Below, one piece after another: positions 8,064-19,492 of a DNA stretch of 64,000 bases. A program made the translations under genes and the position numbers. Under the pieces are notes generated by a model. It did not search any database and was not told where the DNA came from. It worked only from the letters and a program-made list of their open reading frames with translations. Source of the DNA: Albimonas donghaensis (GTDB lineage: Bacteria; Pseudomonadota; Alphaproteobacteria; Rhodobacterales; Rhodobacteraceae). Every line of letters begins with the position of its first letter. The first letter of the stretch is position 1. The stretch lies in the NCBI RefSeq assembly GCF_900106695.1, contig NZ_FNMZ01000003.1, positions 248,001 through 312,000 on the forward strand, in the 5' to 3' direction.

Positions 8064-9065
8064 TCAGTGCTTGGCGTTGATCTCCTGGGCGGCCGCGATG
8101 TTCTCGGCCCCCACGTCGCCTTCGAACTGGCCCCAGACGGGCTTCATCACGTCGACCCAGGCCTGGCGCTGCTCGGCGGTCAGCTGGCGCACTTCGCCGC
8201 CGGCGTCGATGATCGCCTGCTTGGCCTCCTCGTTGACCTTGAAGGACTCGCTGTTGCGGGTCTCGGTCACTTCCCGGAGGATGGTCGAGAGCTGGTCGCG
8301 CACGTCGGCGTCGAGCCCGTCCCACCAGTCCACCGACGTCACCACCATGTAGTCGATGATGCCGTGGTTGGTCTCGGTGGTGCCGTCCTGAACCTCGAAG
8401 AACTTCTGGCCGTAGATGTTGGACCAGGTGTTCTCCTGCCCGTCGACGACGCCGGTCTGCAGGGCGCCGTAGACCTCGGAGAAGGCCATCGCCTGCGGGT
8501 TGGCGTCGAGCGCGGCGAACTGCGCCTTGAGCACCTCGGAGGTCTGCACGCGGAACTTAAGCCCCGCGGCGTCCGACGGCTCCAGCAGCGGCTTGCTGGC
8601 CGAGATCTGCTTCATGCCGTTATGCCAGAATTCGAGCCCCAGCAGGCCGCGACGGGTCATCGACTCCTTCATGGCCTGGCCGACCTCGGAGGTCTGGAAC
8701 TCGTCCACCGCATCGATGTTCTTGAACATGAAGGGCAGGTCGAAGATCCGGTACTTCTTGGTGAAGGTCTCGAACTTCGACAGCGACGGCGCGGCCAGCT
8801 GGACGTCGCCGTTCAGCATCGCCTCCAGCACCTGATCGTCGTTGTAGAGCGAGGAGTTGCCGTAGACCTCCATGCAGGCCTTGCCGTTCATCTCCTCGTT
8901 CACCCGCTCCTGCAGGAGCGACGCGGCGATGCCCTTGGGATGCTTGTCGGTGTTGGTGACGTGGCTGAACTTGATGACGACTTCGCCGTCGTCGCAGGCC
9001 GCCTGGGCGCCGGTCGCGACGCCGAGAGCCACCGCCGAAACGGCGGCGAGTTTGAAAAAGCGCAT
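8064..9065 (-). CDS. dctP: TRAP transporter periplasmic substrate-binding protein, DctP family
   Basis: A 333-residue protein with a clear Sec signal peptide (MRFFKLAAVSAVALGVATGAQA, cleavage near AQA/AC). The mature part has the DctP fold motifs FSHVTNTDKHPKG, LPFMFKN and LKFRVQTSEVL; the Arg of the last motif normally binds the substrate carboxylate, so the ligand is probably an organic anion. VYGALQTGVVDGQEN is the family's conserved hinge motif. Two Cys residues (in ACDDGE and GKACMEVY) could pair in the periplasm. It is the first gene of the TRAP set and is followed by the intergenic hairpin and then dctQM. Confidence 0.93.
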   Translation of the reverse strand: MRFFKLAAVSAVALGVATGAQAACDDGEVVIKFSHVTNTDKHPKGIAASLLQERVNEEMNGKACMEVYGNSSLYNDDQVLEAMLNGDVQLAAPSLSKFETFTKKYRIFDLPFMFKNIDAVDEFQTSEVGQAMKESMTRRGLLGLEFWHNGMKQISASKPLLEPSDAAGLKFRVQTSEVLKAQFAALDANPQAMAFSEVYGALQTGVVDGQENTWSNIYGQKFFEVQDGTTETNHGIIDYMVVTSVDWWDGLDADVRDQLSTILREVTETRNSESFKVNEEAKQAIIDAGGEVRQLTAEQRQAWVDVMKPVWGQFEGDVGAENIAAAQEINAKH

Positions 9066-9378
9066 GTCATGTCCTCCCTGATGGTTTCCGAATGCGCGAG
9101 AAACCGGACCGGGAGCGTAGGCCCCGCGGCGGACGCGGTAAATGACCTTTTCGGGACGAAATCAACCCGGCGCGGGCGGTTTCCGGGCGCATCGGGCACA
9201 TACTTTCAAGTAGGTCGCGCCTTTCCCCTGCGTTGGCCGCGCGCCTTCGCAGTGCAGCGCGAATATAGTATGGAGTCGTTACTTTGTCGGACGCGACAAG
9301 GGCCGGCGCATCTCGGCGCCGGCCCTTCGGGTCAATGAGTGTGTGTGGGGGGTGTGTGGGGGAGGGAGCGACGCCCGC
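9066..9378. other. intergenic region upstream of dctP and downstream of the HAD phosphatase gene
   Basis: It should hold the dctP promoter, but no clear boxes were found. It contains the terminator-like hairpin at 9298-9327 and a GT-rich stretch around 9338-9360 just after the phosphatase stop codon. No gene is visible. Confidence 0.4.
9298..9327. terminator. hairpin downstream of the CbbY-like phosphatase gene
   Basis: A perfect 12-bp stem (AAGGGCCGGCGC / GCGCCGGCCCTT) with a 6-base loop lies about 50 bases past the minus-strand stop codon at 9379. There is no T-run. The position fits termination of the phosphatase transcript before the dctP promoter. Confidence 0.55.
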
Positions 9379-10158
9379 TCAGGCGGCGGCGCCCCGGCCG
9401 GCGCCGACCTGGGCGTGCCACCAGCGCAGCGCATCCGGATCGACCCAGGAGAACGGGCCGGGATCGCCGGCCAGCACCTCGAAGGGCACATGCGGCTCGC
9501 CCAGGTCGCTCAGCACCACCAGCGCCTGCGAGAAATCCTCGCCGCGGGTGTAGATCCCCGGCGCCGCCACCACGTCGAGCCCCGCGCCGCGGGCGGAGGC
9601 CACGCCGCGGGCGCTGTCCTCGATCGCCAGCGCGCATTCCGGGCGCAGGCCCAGCCGCTCCAGCACCAGCCGGTAGGGGGCCGGGTCGGGCTTGGGCGCC
9701 TGCACGTCCTCACGCGTCACGACGGCGGCGAACCAGTCCAGCGCCTCGAAGCCGAAGGCGTTGAGGATCAGGCCTTCGAACGCCTCCCGGGTCGAGGTGG
9801 TGCAGGCCGCGATCCGCACGCCCGAGCCGCGCAGGTCCGACAGCAGCCGCCCGACGCCGGGGCGCAGCGCGGCGCCCTCTTCCATCGAGGCCAGGAAATG
9901 CGCGGTCTTGGCGGCGTGCAGCGCCTCGATGGCGCCGGCATGTTCCATCATCGCGAGGTCGCGGGGGCGCCAGGCCTCCGCATAGTGGCGGATGCGGGCG
10001 AGCCCGCCTTCCACGGCCAGCAATTCGTAATACAGCTCCCGCTCCCACACCCAGTCGAGCCCGGCCTCGGCGAAGGCGGCGTTGAAGGCGGCGCGGTGCA
10101 GTTCCTCGGTTTCGGCGAGCGTGCCGTCCACGTCGAAGATCACGGCCTGAAGCGTCAT
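9379..10158 (-). CDS. cbbY: HAD-superfamily phosphatase, CbbY-like
   Basis: A 259-residue HAD hydrolase. Motif I is FDVDGTLAETEELH with Asp9 as nucleophile and Asp11 as acid/base; motif II is ACTTSTREAF; the Lys motif is PKPDPAPY; motif IV is ALAIEDSARG. The string DGTLAETEELHRAAFN closely recalls CbbY of phototrophic proteobacteria, which dephosphorylates xylulose-1,5-bisphosphate, a misfire product of Rubisco. No Calvin-cycle genes are seen nearby, so the physiological substrate is uncertain; a beta-phosphoglucomutase-like or general sugar phosphatase role is possible. The start has an AAGGA upstream; a much longer open frame upstream is unlikely to be coding. Confidence 0.75.
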   Translation of the reverse strand: MTLQAVIFDVDGTLAETEELHRAAFNAAFAEAGLDWVWERELYYELLAVEGGLARIRHYAEAWRPRDLAMMEHAGAIEALHAAKTAHFLASMEEGAALRPGVGRLLSDLRGSGVRIAACTTSTREAFEGLILNAFGFEALDWFAAVVTREDVQAPKPDPAPYRLVLERLGLRPECALAIEDSARGVASARGAGLDVVAAPGIYTRGEDFSQALVVLSDLGEPHVPFEVLAGDPGPFSWVDPDALRWWHAQVGAGRGAAA

Positions 10159-10492
10159 CGGGGCGTCCTTTCGTAGGGCGAGAACCGCGCCGCGCCTGCA
10201 AGGCGTCCTCCCGGTCGGGGGGGGCGTGCGGCGCTGGCGACGGGCTCGCGGCGATGGGTCCGGTCGAAGGTCGGCGCGTCGGAGAAGAATGCCCGCGGCG
10301 CGCGACAGGGATGTGACGGCCTCGCAACACCCGACCCCGGAGAAAAAGGTCCGGAGGAACAGGGCGGCGGGTCGCCATCTTTCCGCCATCATAGCGCGAG
10401 CCCGGGGTCCGCGTCGAGTCCGCATCGGCGATGCCTGCGCCGACACGGCCCGGCGGCGACCGCGCCTCAACAGGAGGGGCGGCGATTCGGGC
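10159..10492. other. intergenic region between the phosphatase start and the MarR stop
   Basis: About 330 bases with no convincing gene, hairpin or promoter box. It must hold the promoter for the CbbY-like gene, and probably the end of the MFS-MarR transcript. Confidence 0.35.
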
Positions 10493-10897
10493 TCAGATCC
10501 CGTTCAGCACCCGGCGCAGGGCCTTGGCCGCATCCCGCCCCAGCGCGGCCTCGATCTCCGCCTGGGCCTGCGTCCAGAGGGGGAAGGCCGCCGCCAGCGT
10601 CTCGCGCCCCTGCGGGGTCAGCCGCAGCGTCGCCTCGCGGCGGTCGGCGCCCGGCGCGCTGTCCAGCAGCCCGCCGCGGACCAGCACCCGCGCGTTGCGC
10701 CCCACGGTGGAGCGGTCGAGCTCCGCCCGCCGCCCGAGCTCGGTCAACGAAATCTCGCCCGCGTGGTCGACCTGGCGCAGCATCGAGAACTGGCCGACAT
10801 TGACCCCCGCCGGCGCCAGAGCCGCGTCGTAGCGGGCGGACAGGCGGCGGCCGGCCTTGCGAAGCTCGTTGCAATAGCAGTCGGTGCGCTGGCGCAT
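10493..10897 (-). CDS. MarR-family transcriptional regulator
   Basis: A 134-residue winged-helix regulator. It begins [18 protein letters not shown] and has the MarR recognition region [19 protein letters not shown] and the wing [15 protein letters not shown]. Cys7 and Cys9 in a DCYC motif could sense oxidants or thiol-reactive compounds; this is an inference from other MarR proteins with reactive cysteines. It lies 38 bases downstream of an MFS transporter gene on the same strand, so it probably regulates that transporter in an operon. The start has no strong Shine-Dalgarno sequence, but length and N-terminus fit the family. Confidence 0.87.
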   Translation of the reverse strand: MRQRTDCYCNELRKAGRRLSARYDAALAPAGVNVGQFSMLRQVDHAGEISLTELGRRAELDRSTVGRNARVLVRGGLLDSAPGADRREATLRLTPQGRETLAAAFPLWTQAQAEIEAALGRDAAKALRRVLNGI

Positions 10898-10935
10898 CGG
10901 GGTCTCCCGCGTCTCGCTCTCCCGCCCCTGCGCGA

Positions 10936-12234
10936 TCACGCGGGGACGCCCTGCGCGCCTCCGCGCGGGGCGGCGCGCGACAGGCCCAGGATCAGCATGG
11001 CCGCCAGAATGCACAGCGCCCCGGCCGCGTAAAGCGCGGGCATGTAGCTGCCGAACTCGGTCCGCGTCGTCCCCGCCATCCACGCCGCGCAGGCCGCGCC
11101 GATCTGGTGGCCGGCGAAGACCCAGCCGAAGACCAGCGGCCCGCGCTCGCCCCCGAAACGCTCTGCGGCCAGGCGCACGGTCGGCGGCACCGTCGCCACC
11201 CAGTCCAGCCCGTAGAACACCGCGAAGATCGCCAGCTGGTTCACCGAGAAATCCGAGAACGGCAGATACAGCAGCGACAGTCCGCGCAGCCCGTAATACC
11301 AGGCCAGCAGGCGGCGATTGTCGAAGCGGTCCGACAGCCAGCCGGAGCCGATGGTCCCGGCCAGGTCGAACACCCCGATCATCGCCAGCATCCCCGCCGC
11401 CGCCACCGGCAGCACGCCGAAGTCGCCGCACAGCGCGATCCAGTGGGTCTGGATCAGCCCGTTGGTGGAGAAGCCGCAGATGAAGAAGGTGACGAAGAGG
11501 ATCCAGAAGGTCCGCGTCGCCGCGATCTCCACCAGCACGGCGATCGGCATGACCAGCAGCGGGCGCAGGCCGGTGGTCGGCGGCGGCGCGGGCTGGAGCG
11601 CGGTTTCCCCATGGGGGGCGAGGCCCAGATCCGCGGGCCGGTCGCGCATCAGCGCCAGCACCAGCGCGAAGGCCAGCCCCAGCCCGACCACGGTCACCGA
11701 CAGGGCGAGGCGCCAGCCATGGGCCTCGGTCAGGGCGGCGACCATGGGCAGGAAGACAAGCTGCCCGGTGGCGTTGGAGGCGGTCATCAGCCCCATCACC
11801 AGCCCGCGGCGATGGCTGAACCAGCGCGTCGCCACCGTAGCCCCCAGCACCAGCGCCGTCATCCCGGTGCCGACGCCGATGACCACGCCCCAGAGCAGGA
11901 CCATCTGCCGGACCTCGGTCATGAAGAAGGACGCGACGATCCCGCCGGCGATCATCGCCAGCGCCGTCGCCGTGACCTGCCGCACCCCGAAGCGGTTCAT
12001 GAAGGCCGCCGCGAACGGCCCCAGCAGGCCGAACAGCATCAGCCGGATGGCCAGCGCCGTGGAGATCTCGGCGTTGGTCCAGCCGAACTCCTCCTGCAGG
12101 GGCAGCAGCAACACCCCGGCCGAGCCCAGCGCCCCGGCGGTGGCCAGCATGGTCAGGAAGGTGACGCCGGCGGCCACCCAACCGTAATGCACGCCGCGAC
12201 GCGCAAGGGCGCGGGCGAGAGTCTCGGAGATCAT
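10936..12234 (-). CDS. MFS transporter (OFA-like major facilitator)
   Basis: A 432-residue protein with 12 predicted membrane helices. The start [15 protein letters not shown], the loop [15 protein letters not shown] and the break around residue 200 ([16 protein letters not shown]) are typical of major facilitators of the oxalate/formate-antiporter-like branch that includes many monocarboxylate carriers. It probably moves a small organic acid or exports a toxic compound; the neighbouring MarR gene fits a substrate-inducible pump. AAGGAG lies about 11 bases before the ATG, rather far. It is divergent from pntA across a 441-base spacer. Confidence 0.85.
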   Translation of the reverse strand: MISETLARALARRGVHYGWVAAGVTFLTMLATAGALGSAGVLLLPLQEEFGWTNAEISTALAIRLMLFGLLGPFAAAFMNRFGVRQVTATALAMIAGGIVASFFMTEVRQMVLLWGVVIGVGTGMTALVLGATVATRWFSHRRGLVMGLMTASNATGQLVFLPMVAALTEAHGWRLALSVTVVGLGLAFALVLALMRDRPADLGLAPHGETALQPAPPPTTGLRPLLVMPIAVLVEIAATRTFWILFVTFFICGFSTNGLIQTHWIALCGDFGVLPVAAAGMLAMIGVFDLAGTIGSGWLSDRFDNRRLLAWYYGLRGLSLLYLPFSDFSVNQLAIFAVFYGLDWVATVPPTVRLAAERFGGERGPLVFGWVFAGHQIGAACAAWMAGTTRTEFGSYMPALYAAGALCILAAMLILGLSRAAPRGGAQGVPA

Positions 12235-12675
12235 GGTCGGGCGGCTCCTTGCGTCGGGGCGCTTCGAAGGGGGGCGATCGGGGGAGAGCTTATTGCGTGC
12301 ATATGCCCGCGTCTGCGGATTTGCAACCCGCCTCCCGCCGGGCGAAGATGGCCGGGCAAGACCCGCGGCCGGCGAAAATCACGCGCGAGCGAATCATTCG
12401 CATACGAACCACAGCGGGGAATTGTGCTTCGCGCCGTCTCACGCCGCTCCTGGCGGCGGCGGGCTGCGGTTGGCGGGCGAAACCGCGCCGTCCATCGCCC
12501 GAAAAGCGCGGCGCGACGACCCATGCGCAAGATTATTGCGCGAAACCACCCCCAGACGCCTTGCCTATTTCCGCCGCGCGCGCGAAATGCCCGGTGGACA
12601 GATCGCGGCCCGGGCGGTCTTCTTCGCGCCGGGACCCGGCACCGCGTCCTGGAGGAGAACGAGGAGGAGGGCTGG
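12235..12675. other. divergent intergenic region upstream of pntA and of the MFS gene
   Basis: A 441-base non-coding stretch less GC-rich than its surroundings. It holds two short inverted repeats: GCGAA-TCA-TTCGC at 12389-12401 and GCGCAA-GATTA-TTGCGC at 12525-12541. TTATTGCG also occurs near 12290 and 12533. These may be operator or promoter parts for either divergent gene. No coding frame is convincing. Confidence 0.45.
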
Positions 12676-14247
<1,572 letters not shown>

Positions 14248-14260
14248 GGGAGGCGAGGAC

Positions 14261-15694
14261 ATGGACTACGGATTCTCGACCGCGGCCTATGTGGTCGCGG
14301 CGGTGCTCTTCATCCTGTCGCTCGGCGGGCTGTCGAACCAGGAAAGCGCCAAGCGCGCGGTGTGGTACGGCATCGCCGGCATGGCGCTGGCCGTCGCCGC
14401 CACGCTGATCGGCCCGGGCTCCGGCCTGTGGCTGATGTCGGTGGCGCTGATCGCCGGCGGCGGCATCATCGGCTTCATCGTCGCCAAGCGCGTGCAGATG
14501 ACCGAAATGCCCCAGCTGGTCGCGGCCATGCACTCGCTGGTCGGCCTCGCCGCCGTGTTCGTGGGCTACAACGCCCATATCGAGCTCGGCCGCGTGCTGC
14601 CGATGGACGAGGCGGCCCGCGCCGGCCTGCAGGGCTTCGCGGCCCTGCTCGCCAAGAAGGACGCGGTGGAGATCTCGATCCTGCGGGTCGAGCTGTTCCT
14701 CGGCGTGTTCATCGGCGCGGTGACCTTCACCGGCTCGGTGGTGGCTTACGGCAAGCTGGCGGGCAAGCTGACCTCGGCGGCGACCAAGCTGCCGGGCGGG
14801 CACATGCTCAACGCCACGGCGGCGGCGATCTCGGTGCTGTCGCTGATCTGGTACGCCAGCTCCGGCGGGGTGCTGCCGCTGATCCTGATGACGCTGATGG
14901 CGCTGTTCATCGGCTATCACCTGATCATGGGCATCGGCGGCGCCGACATGCCGGTGGTCGTCTCCATGCTCAACTCCTATTCGGGCTGGGCGGCGGCGGC
15001 GATCGGCTTCTCGCTGGGCAACGATCTGCTGATCGTGGTCGGCGCGCTGGTCGGCTCCTCGGGCGCGATCCTCAGCTACATCATGTGCAAGGCCATGAAC
15101 CGTCACTTCGTCTCGGTGATCCTGGGCGGGTTCGGCGGATCGTCGGGCCCGGCCATGGAGATCGACGGCGAGATGATCGCCATCGACGCCGATGGCGTGG
15201 GCGCGGCGCTGGACGAGGCCGACTCGGTCATCATCGTGCCGGGCTACGGCATGGCGGTGGCGCAGGCGCAGGCCTCGGTGTCGGAGCTGACCCGCCGGCT
15301 GCGCGCCAAGGGCAAGGAGGTGCGCTTCGCCATCCACCCCGTCGCGGGCCGTCTGCCGGGGCACATGAACGTGCTGCTGGCCGAGGCCAAGGTGCCCTAC
15401 GACTTCGTGCTGGAGATGGACGAGATCAACGAGGATTTCCCCGACACCGACGTGGTCATCATCATCGGCGCGAACGACATCGTGAACCCGGCGGCGCAGG
15501 AGGATCCCAATTCCCCCATCGCCGGGATGCCGGTGCTGGAAGTGTGGAAGGCCAAGCAGGTGTTCGTGTCCAAGCGCGGCGCGGGCACCGGCTATTCGGG
15601 CATCGAGAACCCGCTGTTCTTCAAGGAGAACACGCGGATGTTCTACGGCGACGCCAAGGCCTCGGTCGACGCGCTGCTGGCCCAGGTGAACTGA
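14261..15694 (+). CDS. pntB: NAD(P) transhydrogenase subunit beta
   Basis: A 477-residue inner-membrane protein with about nine N-terminal helices forming the proton channel (domain II) and a C-terminal NADP(H)-binding domain III from about residue 290. Visible signatures are the NADP motif [12 protein letters not shown], the [16 protein letters not shown] segment and [11 protein letters not shown], all close to E. coli PntB. It pairs with PntA to supply NADPH. GGGAGG precedes the ATG. A strong intrinsic terminator follows the stop codon, so pntAB is likely a two-gene operon. Confidence 0.97.
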   Translation: MDYGFSTAAYVVAAVLFILSLGGLSNQESAKRAVWYGIAGMALAVAATLIGPGSGLWLMSVALIAGGGIIGFIVAKRVQMTEMPQLVAAMHSLVGLAAVFVGYNAHIELGRVLPMDEAARAGLQGFAALLAKKDAVEISILRVELFLGVFIGAVTFTGSVVAYGKLAGKLTSAATKLPGGHMLNATAAAISVLSLIWYASSGGVLPLILMTLMALFIGYHLIMGIGGADMPVVVSMLNSYSGWAAAAIGFSLGNDLLIVVGALVGSSGAILSYIMCKAMNRHFVSVILGGFGGSSGPAMEIDGEMIAIDADGVGAALDEADSVIIVPGYGMAVAQAQASVSELTRRLRAKGKEVRFAIHPVAGRLPGHMNVLLAEAKVPYDFVLEMDEINEDFPDTDVVIIIGANDIVNPAAQEDPNSPIAGMPVLEVWKAKQVFVSKRGAGTGYSGIENPLFFKENTRMFYGDAKASVDALLAQVN

Positions 15695-15717
15695 GCCTCC
15701 GCGCATCGCGGGACAGG

Positions 15718-15747
15718 AAAGGGCGCGCCTCCGGGCGCGCCCTTTTC
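15718..15747 (+). terminator. intrinsic terminator of pntAB
   Basis: A perfect 12-bp stem (AAAGGGCGCGCC / GGCGCGCCCTTT) with a TCCG tetraloop, followed by a short T-run (TTTTCC). It lies 23 bases after the pntB stop and is one of the clearest Rho-independent terminators in the window. Confidence 0.88.
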
Positions 15748-15901
15748 CGTTTCGCCCCGTCCCGCGGCGCCCCGTCCCGTTCCGCGGCGCCCCGCCTCTC
15801 CCCGCCTCTCCCCGCGGCGCCCCTTGCCGCGCAGGTCAGGACGCGCGAGGCTCCGCCCGAATTTCGGGGGACGCCCCCGCAACGATATCGGGAGAGACAC
15901 C

Positions 15902-17029
15902 ATGACCGACCGCACCGGACTCGAGCTTCGCTCGCTCATCACCTCCGCCGGCGAACTGACCCTGTCGCTGGAGGAAGTCGCCGTCCCCGATCCCGGCCCC
16001 GGCAAGGTGGTCGTGCGGATCGAGGCCTCGCCGCTGAACCCCTCCGATCTCGGCCTGCTGCTGGGGCCGGCGGATCTGTCGGGGATGAAGGCGTCGGGCA
16101 CGGCCGACCGCCCCGTGCTGACCGCCCCCGTGCCCGAGGGCCGGCTGAAGCACGTCGCCGCCCGGCTGGACCAGTCGATGCCGGTGGGCAATGAGGGCGC
16201 CGGCACGGTGATCGCCGCCGGCGAGGGCGCCGAGGGCCTGATGGGCAAGCGCGTCGCCATGCTCGGCGGGTCGATGTACGCCCAGTACCGCACCCTGCCC
16301 GCCGCGGCCTGCCTGCCCCTGCCCGACGGCGCCACCGCGGCCGAGGGCGCCTCCGCCTTCGTCAACCCGCTGACCGCGCTGTCGATGGTCGAGACCATGC
16401 GCGCCGAGGGTCACAAGGCCCTGATCCACACCGCCGCGGCCTCCAATCTCGGCCAGATGCTCAACCGCATCTGCCTCGCGGACGGGGTGAAGCTGGTCAA
16501 CATCGTGCGCAAGCCCGAGCAGGCCGAGATCCTGCGCGGCATCGGCGCCGAATACATCTGCGACAGCTCCGACCCGGATTTCGAGGCGAAGCTGGCCGAC
16601 GCGATCGAGGCCACCGGCGCCACCATCGCCTTCGACGCCATCGGCGGCGGCAAGCTGGCCGGGCAGATCCTGGCGGCGATGGAGACGGCGCTGTCCAAGG
16701 GCATGGAATACAGCCGCTACGGCTCCTCGGTGCGCAAGCAGGTCTATATCTACGGCTCGCTGGACCTCGGCCCGACGATCATCGACCGCTCCTTCGGGCT
16801 GAGCTGGGCGACCGGGGGCTACCTGCTGACCAACTTCCTCGCCGCGGCGAGCCCGGAGGTCCGGGACCGGATGCGCAACCGGGTGGCGGCCGAGCTGACC
16901 ACCACCTTCGCCAGCCATTACGCGGGCGAGCTGTCGCTGGCCGAGGCGCTGGACCCCGCCACGGTCGAGACCTACCAGCGCAAGGCCACCGGCGTGAAAT
17001 ACCTGATCACCCCCGCCAAGGGGCTCTGA
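15902..17029 (+). CDS. MDR-superfamily zinc-independent oxidoreductase (quinone-oxidoreductase-like)
   Basis: A 375-residue medium-chain dehydrogenase/reductase. The N-terminal GroES-like part has ASPLNPSDLGLLLGPADL and GNEGAGTVIAAGEGAEGLMGKRV; the coenzyme domain carries KALIHTAAASNLGQMLNRI and FDAIGGGKLAGQ. The catalytic-zinc cysteine and structural-zinc cluster of alcohol dehydrogenases are not seen, which fits a quinone- or enone-reducing NADPH enzyme. It lies downstream of pntAB but after a terminator, so it probably has its own promoter. GGGAGAG precedes the ATG. The substrate is unknown. Confidence 0.85.
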   Translation: MTDRTGLELRSLITSAGELTLSLEEVAVPDPGPGKVVVRIEASPLNPSDLGLLLGPADLSGMKASGTADRPVLTAPVPEGRLKHVAARLDQSMPVGNEGAGTVIAAGEGAEGLMGKRVAMLGGSMYAQYRTLPAAACLPLPDGATAAEGASAFVNPLTALSMVETMRAEGHKALIHTAAASNLGQMLNRICLADGVKLVNIVRKPEQAEILRGIGAEYICDSSDPDFEAKLADAIEATGATIAFDAIGGGKLAGQILAAMETALSKGMEYSRYGSSVRKQVYIYGSLDLGPTIIDRSFGLSWATGGYLLTNFLAAASPEVRDRMRNRVAAELTTTFASHYAGELSLAEALDPATVETYQRKATGVKYLITPAKGL

Positions 17030-17123
17030 CCTCGCCGGATGGGCGCCCGCAGGCGACAGCCTGCGCGGGGGCGGGGGGGCTCGACGCCCCTCCGTCCCCG
17101 CCCCCCTCGATCACGCCCCCCTC

Positions 17124-17990
17124 TCAATAGGTCCCGGACCACCAGGGATACTGGCTCGGCATGTCCTCGGAGACCTTGCCGGGAAACGCCGGGGCGCGTT
17201 TTTCGAGGAACGAGGCCACGCCCTCCTGCACGTCCGGATGCGCCCCCCGCTCCATCGAGATCGGGCGATCCACCGCCAAGGCGCCGGCCGGGCTCGGCTC
17301 TCCCGCGAAGCGCCACAGCATCTGCCGGGTCAGCGCGACCGAGACCGGGGCCGAGGCGTCGGTCATCTCGTGCGCGATCTCCAGCGCCCGCGCCAGCAGC
17401 GTCTCGGGCGTGGCGGTCTCGGACACCAACCCGCCGCGCAGGGCCTCGGCCGCGTCGAACACCCGGCCCGACAGCGACCAGCGCAGCGCCTGCGGCAGGC
17501 CCACGATGCGCGGCAGGAACCAGGCCGAGCCCGCCTCCGGCACCAGGCCGCGGCGGGCGAAGATGAAGCCGATCTTCGCGCCCTCGGCGGCGATGCGGAC
17601 ATCCATCGGCAGGGTCAGGGTGATCCCCACCCCGACCGCCGCCCCGTTGATCGCGGCGATCGAGGGCTTGCGGCAGGTGAAGATCGCCTCGATGAAACCG
17701 CCCCCCGGCCGCGCCTCCGGGTCGGTGTCGAACATGGCCGAGCCGCCGCCGGTGGTGTCGAAGGCCGCGGTCCCGCCCGACACGTCCGCCCCCGCGCAGA
17801 ACCCGCGCCCCGCCCCGGTGACCACCACCGCGCGCACCGCGTCGTCGGCATCCGCCGCGCGGAAGGCCGCCGCCAGCTCATGCCCCATCCGCGTGGTGTA
17901 GGCGTTCAGCTTGTCCGGCCGGTTCAGGGTCACGATCATGATCCCGTCCTCGACCCGAACCTCGATGTCCTGGTGATCCGCCGCGTCCAT
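17124..17990 (-). CDS. enoyl-CoA hydratase/isomerase (crotonase) family protein
   Basis: A 288-residue crotonase-fold enzyme. Motifs in order: [37 protein letters not shown] (oxyanion-hole region), [20 protein letters not shown] and [18 protein letters not shown]. In the last, one of the two usual catalytic glutamate positions is Glu and the other is Arg, a pattern common in a subgroup annotated as enoyl-CoA hydratase of uncertain substrate. A Gly-rich insert (around residues 75-100) between the first two motif blocks is longer than in mitochondrial-type hydratases. The true reaction (hydration, isomerisation or hydrolysis) cannot be fixed. It is convergent with the MDR-oxidoreductase gene and divergent from lipA. 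Confidence 0.87.
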   Translation of the reverse strand: MDAADHQDIEVRVEDGIMIVTLNRPDKLNAYTTRMGHELAAAFRAADADDAVRAVVVTGAGRGFCAGADVSGGTAAFDTTGGGSAMFDTDPEARPGGGFIEAIFTCRKPSIAAINGAAVGVGITLTLPMDVRIAAEGAKIGFIFARRGLVPEAGSAWFLPRIVGLPQALRWSLSGRVFDAAEALRGGLVSETATPETLLARALEIAHEMTDASAPVSVALTRQMLWRFAGEPSPAGALAVDRPISMERGAHPDVQEGVASFLEKRAPAFPGKVSEDMPSQYPWWSGTY

Positions 17991-18180
17991 GGCGCGTCTC
18001 CCTGCCTGCGCCGGCTCCGCGCCGGCATCTCTTCCGGACGCTATCCGTCCGATACCGGGCCCCGCTTGCGCCGGCGCCCGGCGCGTGCCTTCGGCGCCGC
18101 AGGGGCGGGCCGGGCGCGCGGGGAAGGTTTGCATGCGGACGGAAACGGACTTAAGTGGCGTTCAGCGAAGGAGGCCCGCC

Positions 18181-19215
18181 ATGCCTGCCGACCTGATTCC
18201 GGTCGAGACCACCGCCGCCGACACCGCCGCGCCCGAAAAGGCCGCGCCGGGAGCCGCGCGCGCGCCCCGCGACCTGCGCGACCGCGCCCAGCGCCATCCC
18301 GAAAAGCAGAAACGCGCCGACGCGCCGATCCTGCGCAAACCCAAGTGGATCCGGGTCAAGGCGCCCGGCGGCGAGGGCTATGAGCGCACCCGCAAGATCA
18401 TGAAGGAAAACGGCCTCGTCACCGTGTGCGAGGAGGCCGGCTGCCCGAATGTGGGCGAATGCTGGTCGCAGGGCCACGCCACCATGATGATCATGGGCGA
18501 CATCTGCACCCGCGGCTGCACCTTCTGCAACGTCGCCACCGGCCGGCCCGAGGCGCTCGACGTGTTCGAGCCCGCCAAGGTCGCCGACGCCGTGGCCAAG
18601 CTGGGTCTGGCGCATGTGGTCATCACCTCGGTCGACCGCGACGACCTGGAGGACGGCGGCGCCGAGCACACCGCCCGCACCGTCCGCGCCATCCGCCGCA
18701 AGGCCCCCGGCACGACGATCGAGATCCTGACCCCCGATTTCCTGAAATGCGCCCCCTCGGCGCTGGAAATGGTGGTCGAGTCCAGGCCCGACGTGTTCAA
18801 CCACAATCTGGAAACGGTCCCCGGCCTCTACCCCGAGGTCCGGCCCGGCGCGCGCTACTTCCACTCCCTGCGGCTTCTGCAGCGGGTGAAGGAACTCGAC
18901 CCCTCGATCTTCACCAAGTCCGGCATCATGGTCGGGCTGGGCGAGGACAAGCAGGCCGTGCACCAGGTGATGGACGACATGCGCGCCGCCGACGTGGATT
19001 TCCTGACCATCGGCCAGTATCTGCAACCGACGCCCAAGCATCATGCCGTGGCCCGGTTCGTGGAGCCCGACGAATTCGCGGCCTATGAGCGGGCGGCGCA
19101 GGGCAAGGGCTTTCTGATGGTCTCCGCCACGCCGCTGACCCGGTCGAGCTACCATGCCGGCGACGATTTCGCCCGACTCAGGGCGGCGCGGGAAGCGCGG
19201 CTCGGCCGCGCCTGA
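18181..19215 (+). CDS. lipA: lipoyl synthase
   Basis: A 344-residue radical SAM enzyme that inserts two sulfurs into octanoyl groups on lipoyl domains of 2-oxoacid dehydrogenases and the glycine cleavage system. The auxiliary [4Fe-4S] cluster cysteines are Cys83, Cys88 and Cys94 ([12 protein letters not shown]); the radical SAM cluster cysteines are Cys109, Cys113 and Cys116 (CTRGCTFC). The C-terminal [10 protein letters not shown] supplies the conserved Arg-Ser-Ser ligand motif. An N-terminal extension of about 45 Ala/Pro/charged residues precedes the family core. AAGGAGG lies upstream of the ATG. No lipB is adjacent. Confidence 0.97.
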   Translation: MPADLIPVETTAADTAAPEKAAPGAARAPRDLRDRAQRHPEKQKRADAPILRKPKWIRVKAPGGEGYERTRKIMKENGLVTVCEEAGCPNVGECWSQGHATMMIMGDICTRGCTFCNVATGRPEALDVFEPAKVADAVAKLGLAHVVITSVDRDDLEDGGAEHTARTVRAIRRKAPGTTIEILTPDFLKCAPSALEMVVESRPDVFNHNLETVPGLYPEVRPGARYFHSLRLLQRVKELDPSIFTKSGIMVGLGEDKQAVHQVMDDMRAADVDFLTIGQYLQPTPKHHAVARFVEPDEFAAYERAAQGKGFLMVSATPLTRSSYHAGDDFARLRAAREARLGRA

Positions 19216-19258
19216 GCGGCCTCCGACCCGCTGTCGGGAGGGCGAGCGCGATTCGCGC

Positions 19259-19274
19259 CACCCGCCGGCGGGTG
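19259..19274. repeat. perfect 16-bp palindrome after lipA
   Basis: CACCCGCCGGCGGGTG reads the same on both strands and starts about 45 bases past the lipA stop codon. It may end the lipA transcript, though there is no loop or T-run, or it may be a protein-binding site. Confidence 0.4.
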
Positions 19275-19329
19275 TATTCCGGTTGATCTGAAGCGTCTCG
19301 CAGGCGCTGCGGAAGGAGGCGCGCCCGAC

Positions 19330-19492
19330 GCTTGGGCGGCGCCAATTGTATTACAACAAGTCGCAACTTGTTTTGGTAGTATTTTCCATGTTTTCGGGCC
19401 GGCTCAGCGCAGGTTCATGTTGACCCGACGACGCGCGAGTGGTTCGTTCAGCCGCGTGAACAGCGTGCTGTCAGCGTAGTCGGAGTAGTGTG
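19330..19492 (+). promoter_or_regulatory. AT-rich upstream region with a dyad, before the zinc peptidase gene
   Basis: In a window of very high GC content this stretch is markedly AT-rich, with runs such as CCAATTGTATTACAACAAG and TTTTGGTAGTATTTTCC. It contains a 7-4-7 inverted repeat, AACAAGT-CGCA-ACTTGTT, at 19355-19372, which looks like the operator of a dimeric regulator. The symmetry and spacing loosely recall lux-box-like sites, but no regulator gene lies nearby and the match is not tested. The gene starts about 120 bases downstream. Confidence 0.5.

Noticed and set aside
11107-12675. A very long plus-strand open frame running from the MFS region into pntA
   Set aside because: It is antisense to the MFS gene, rich in Arg/His/Gln/Gly and unlike any protein; only the part from 12676 is PntA.
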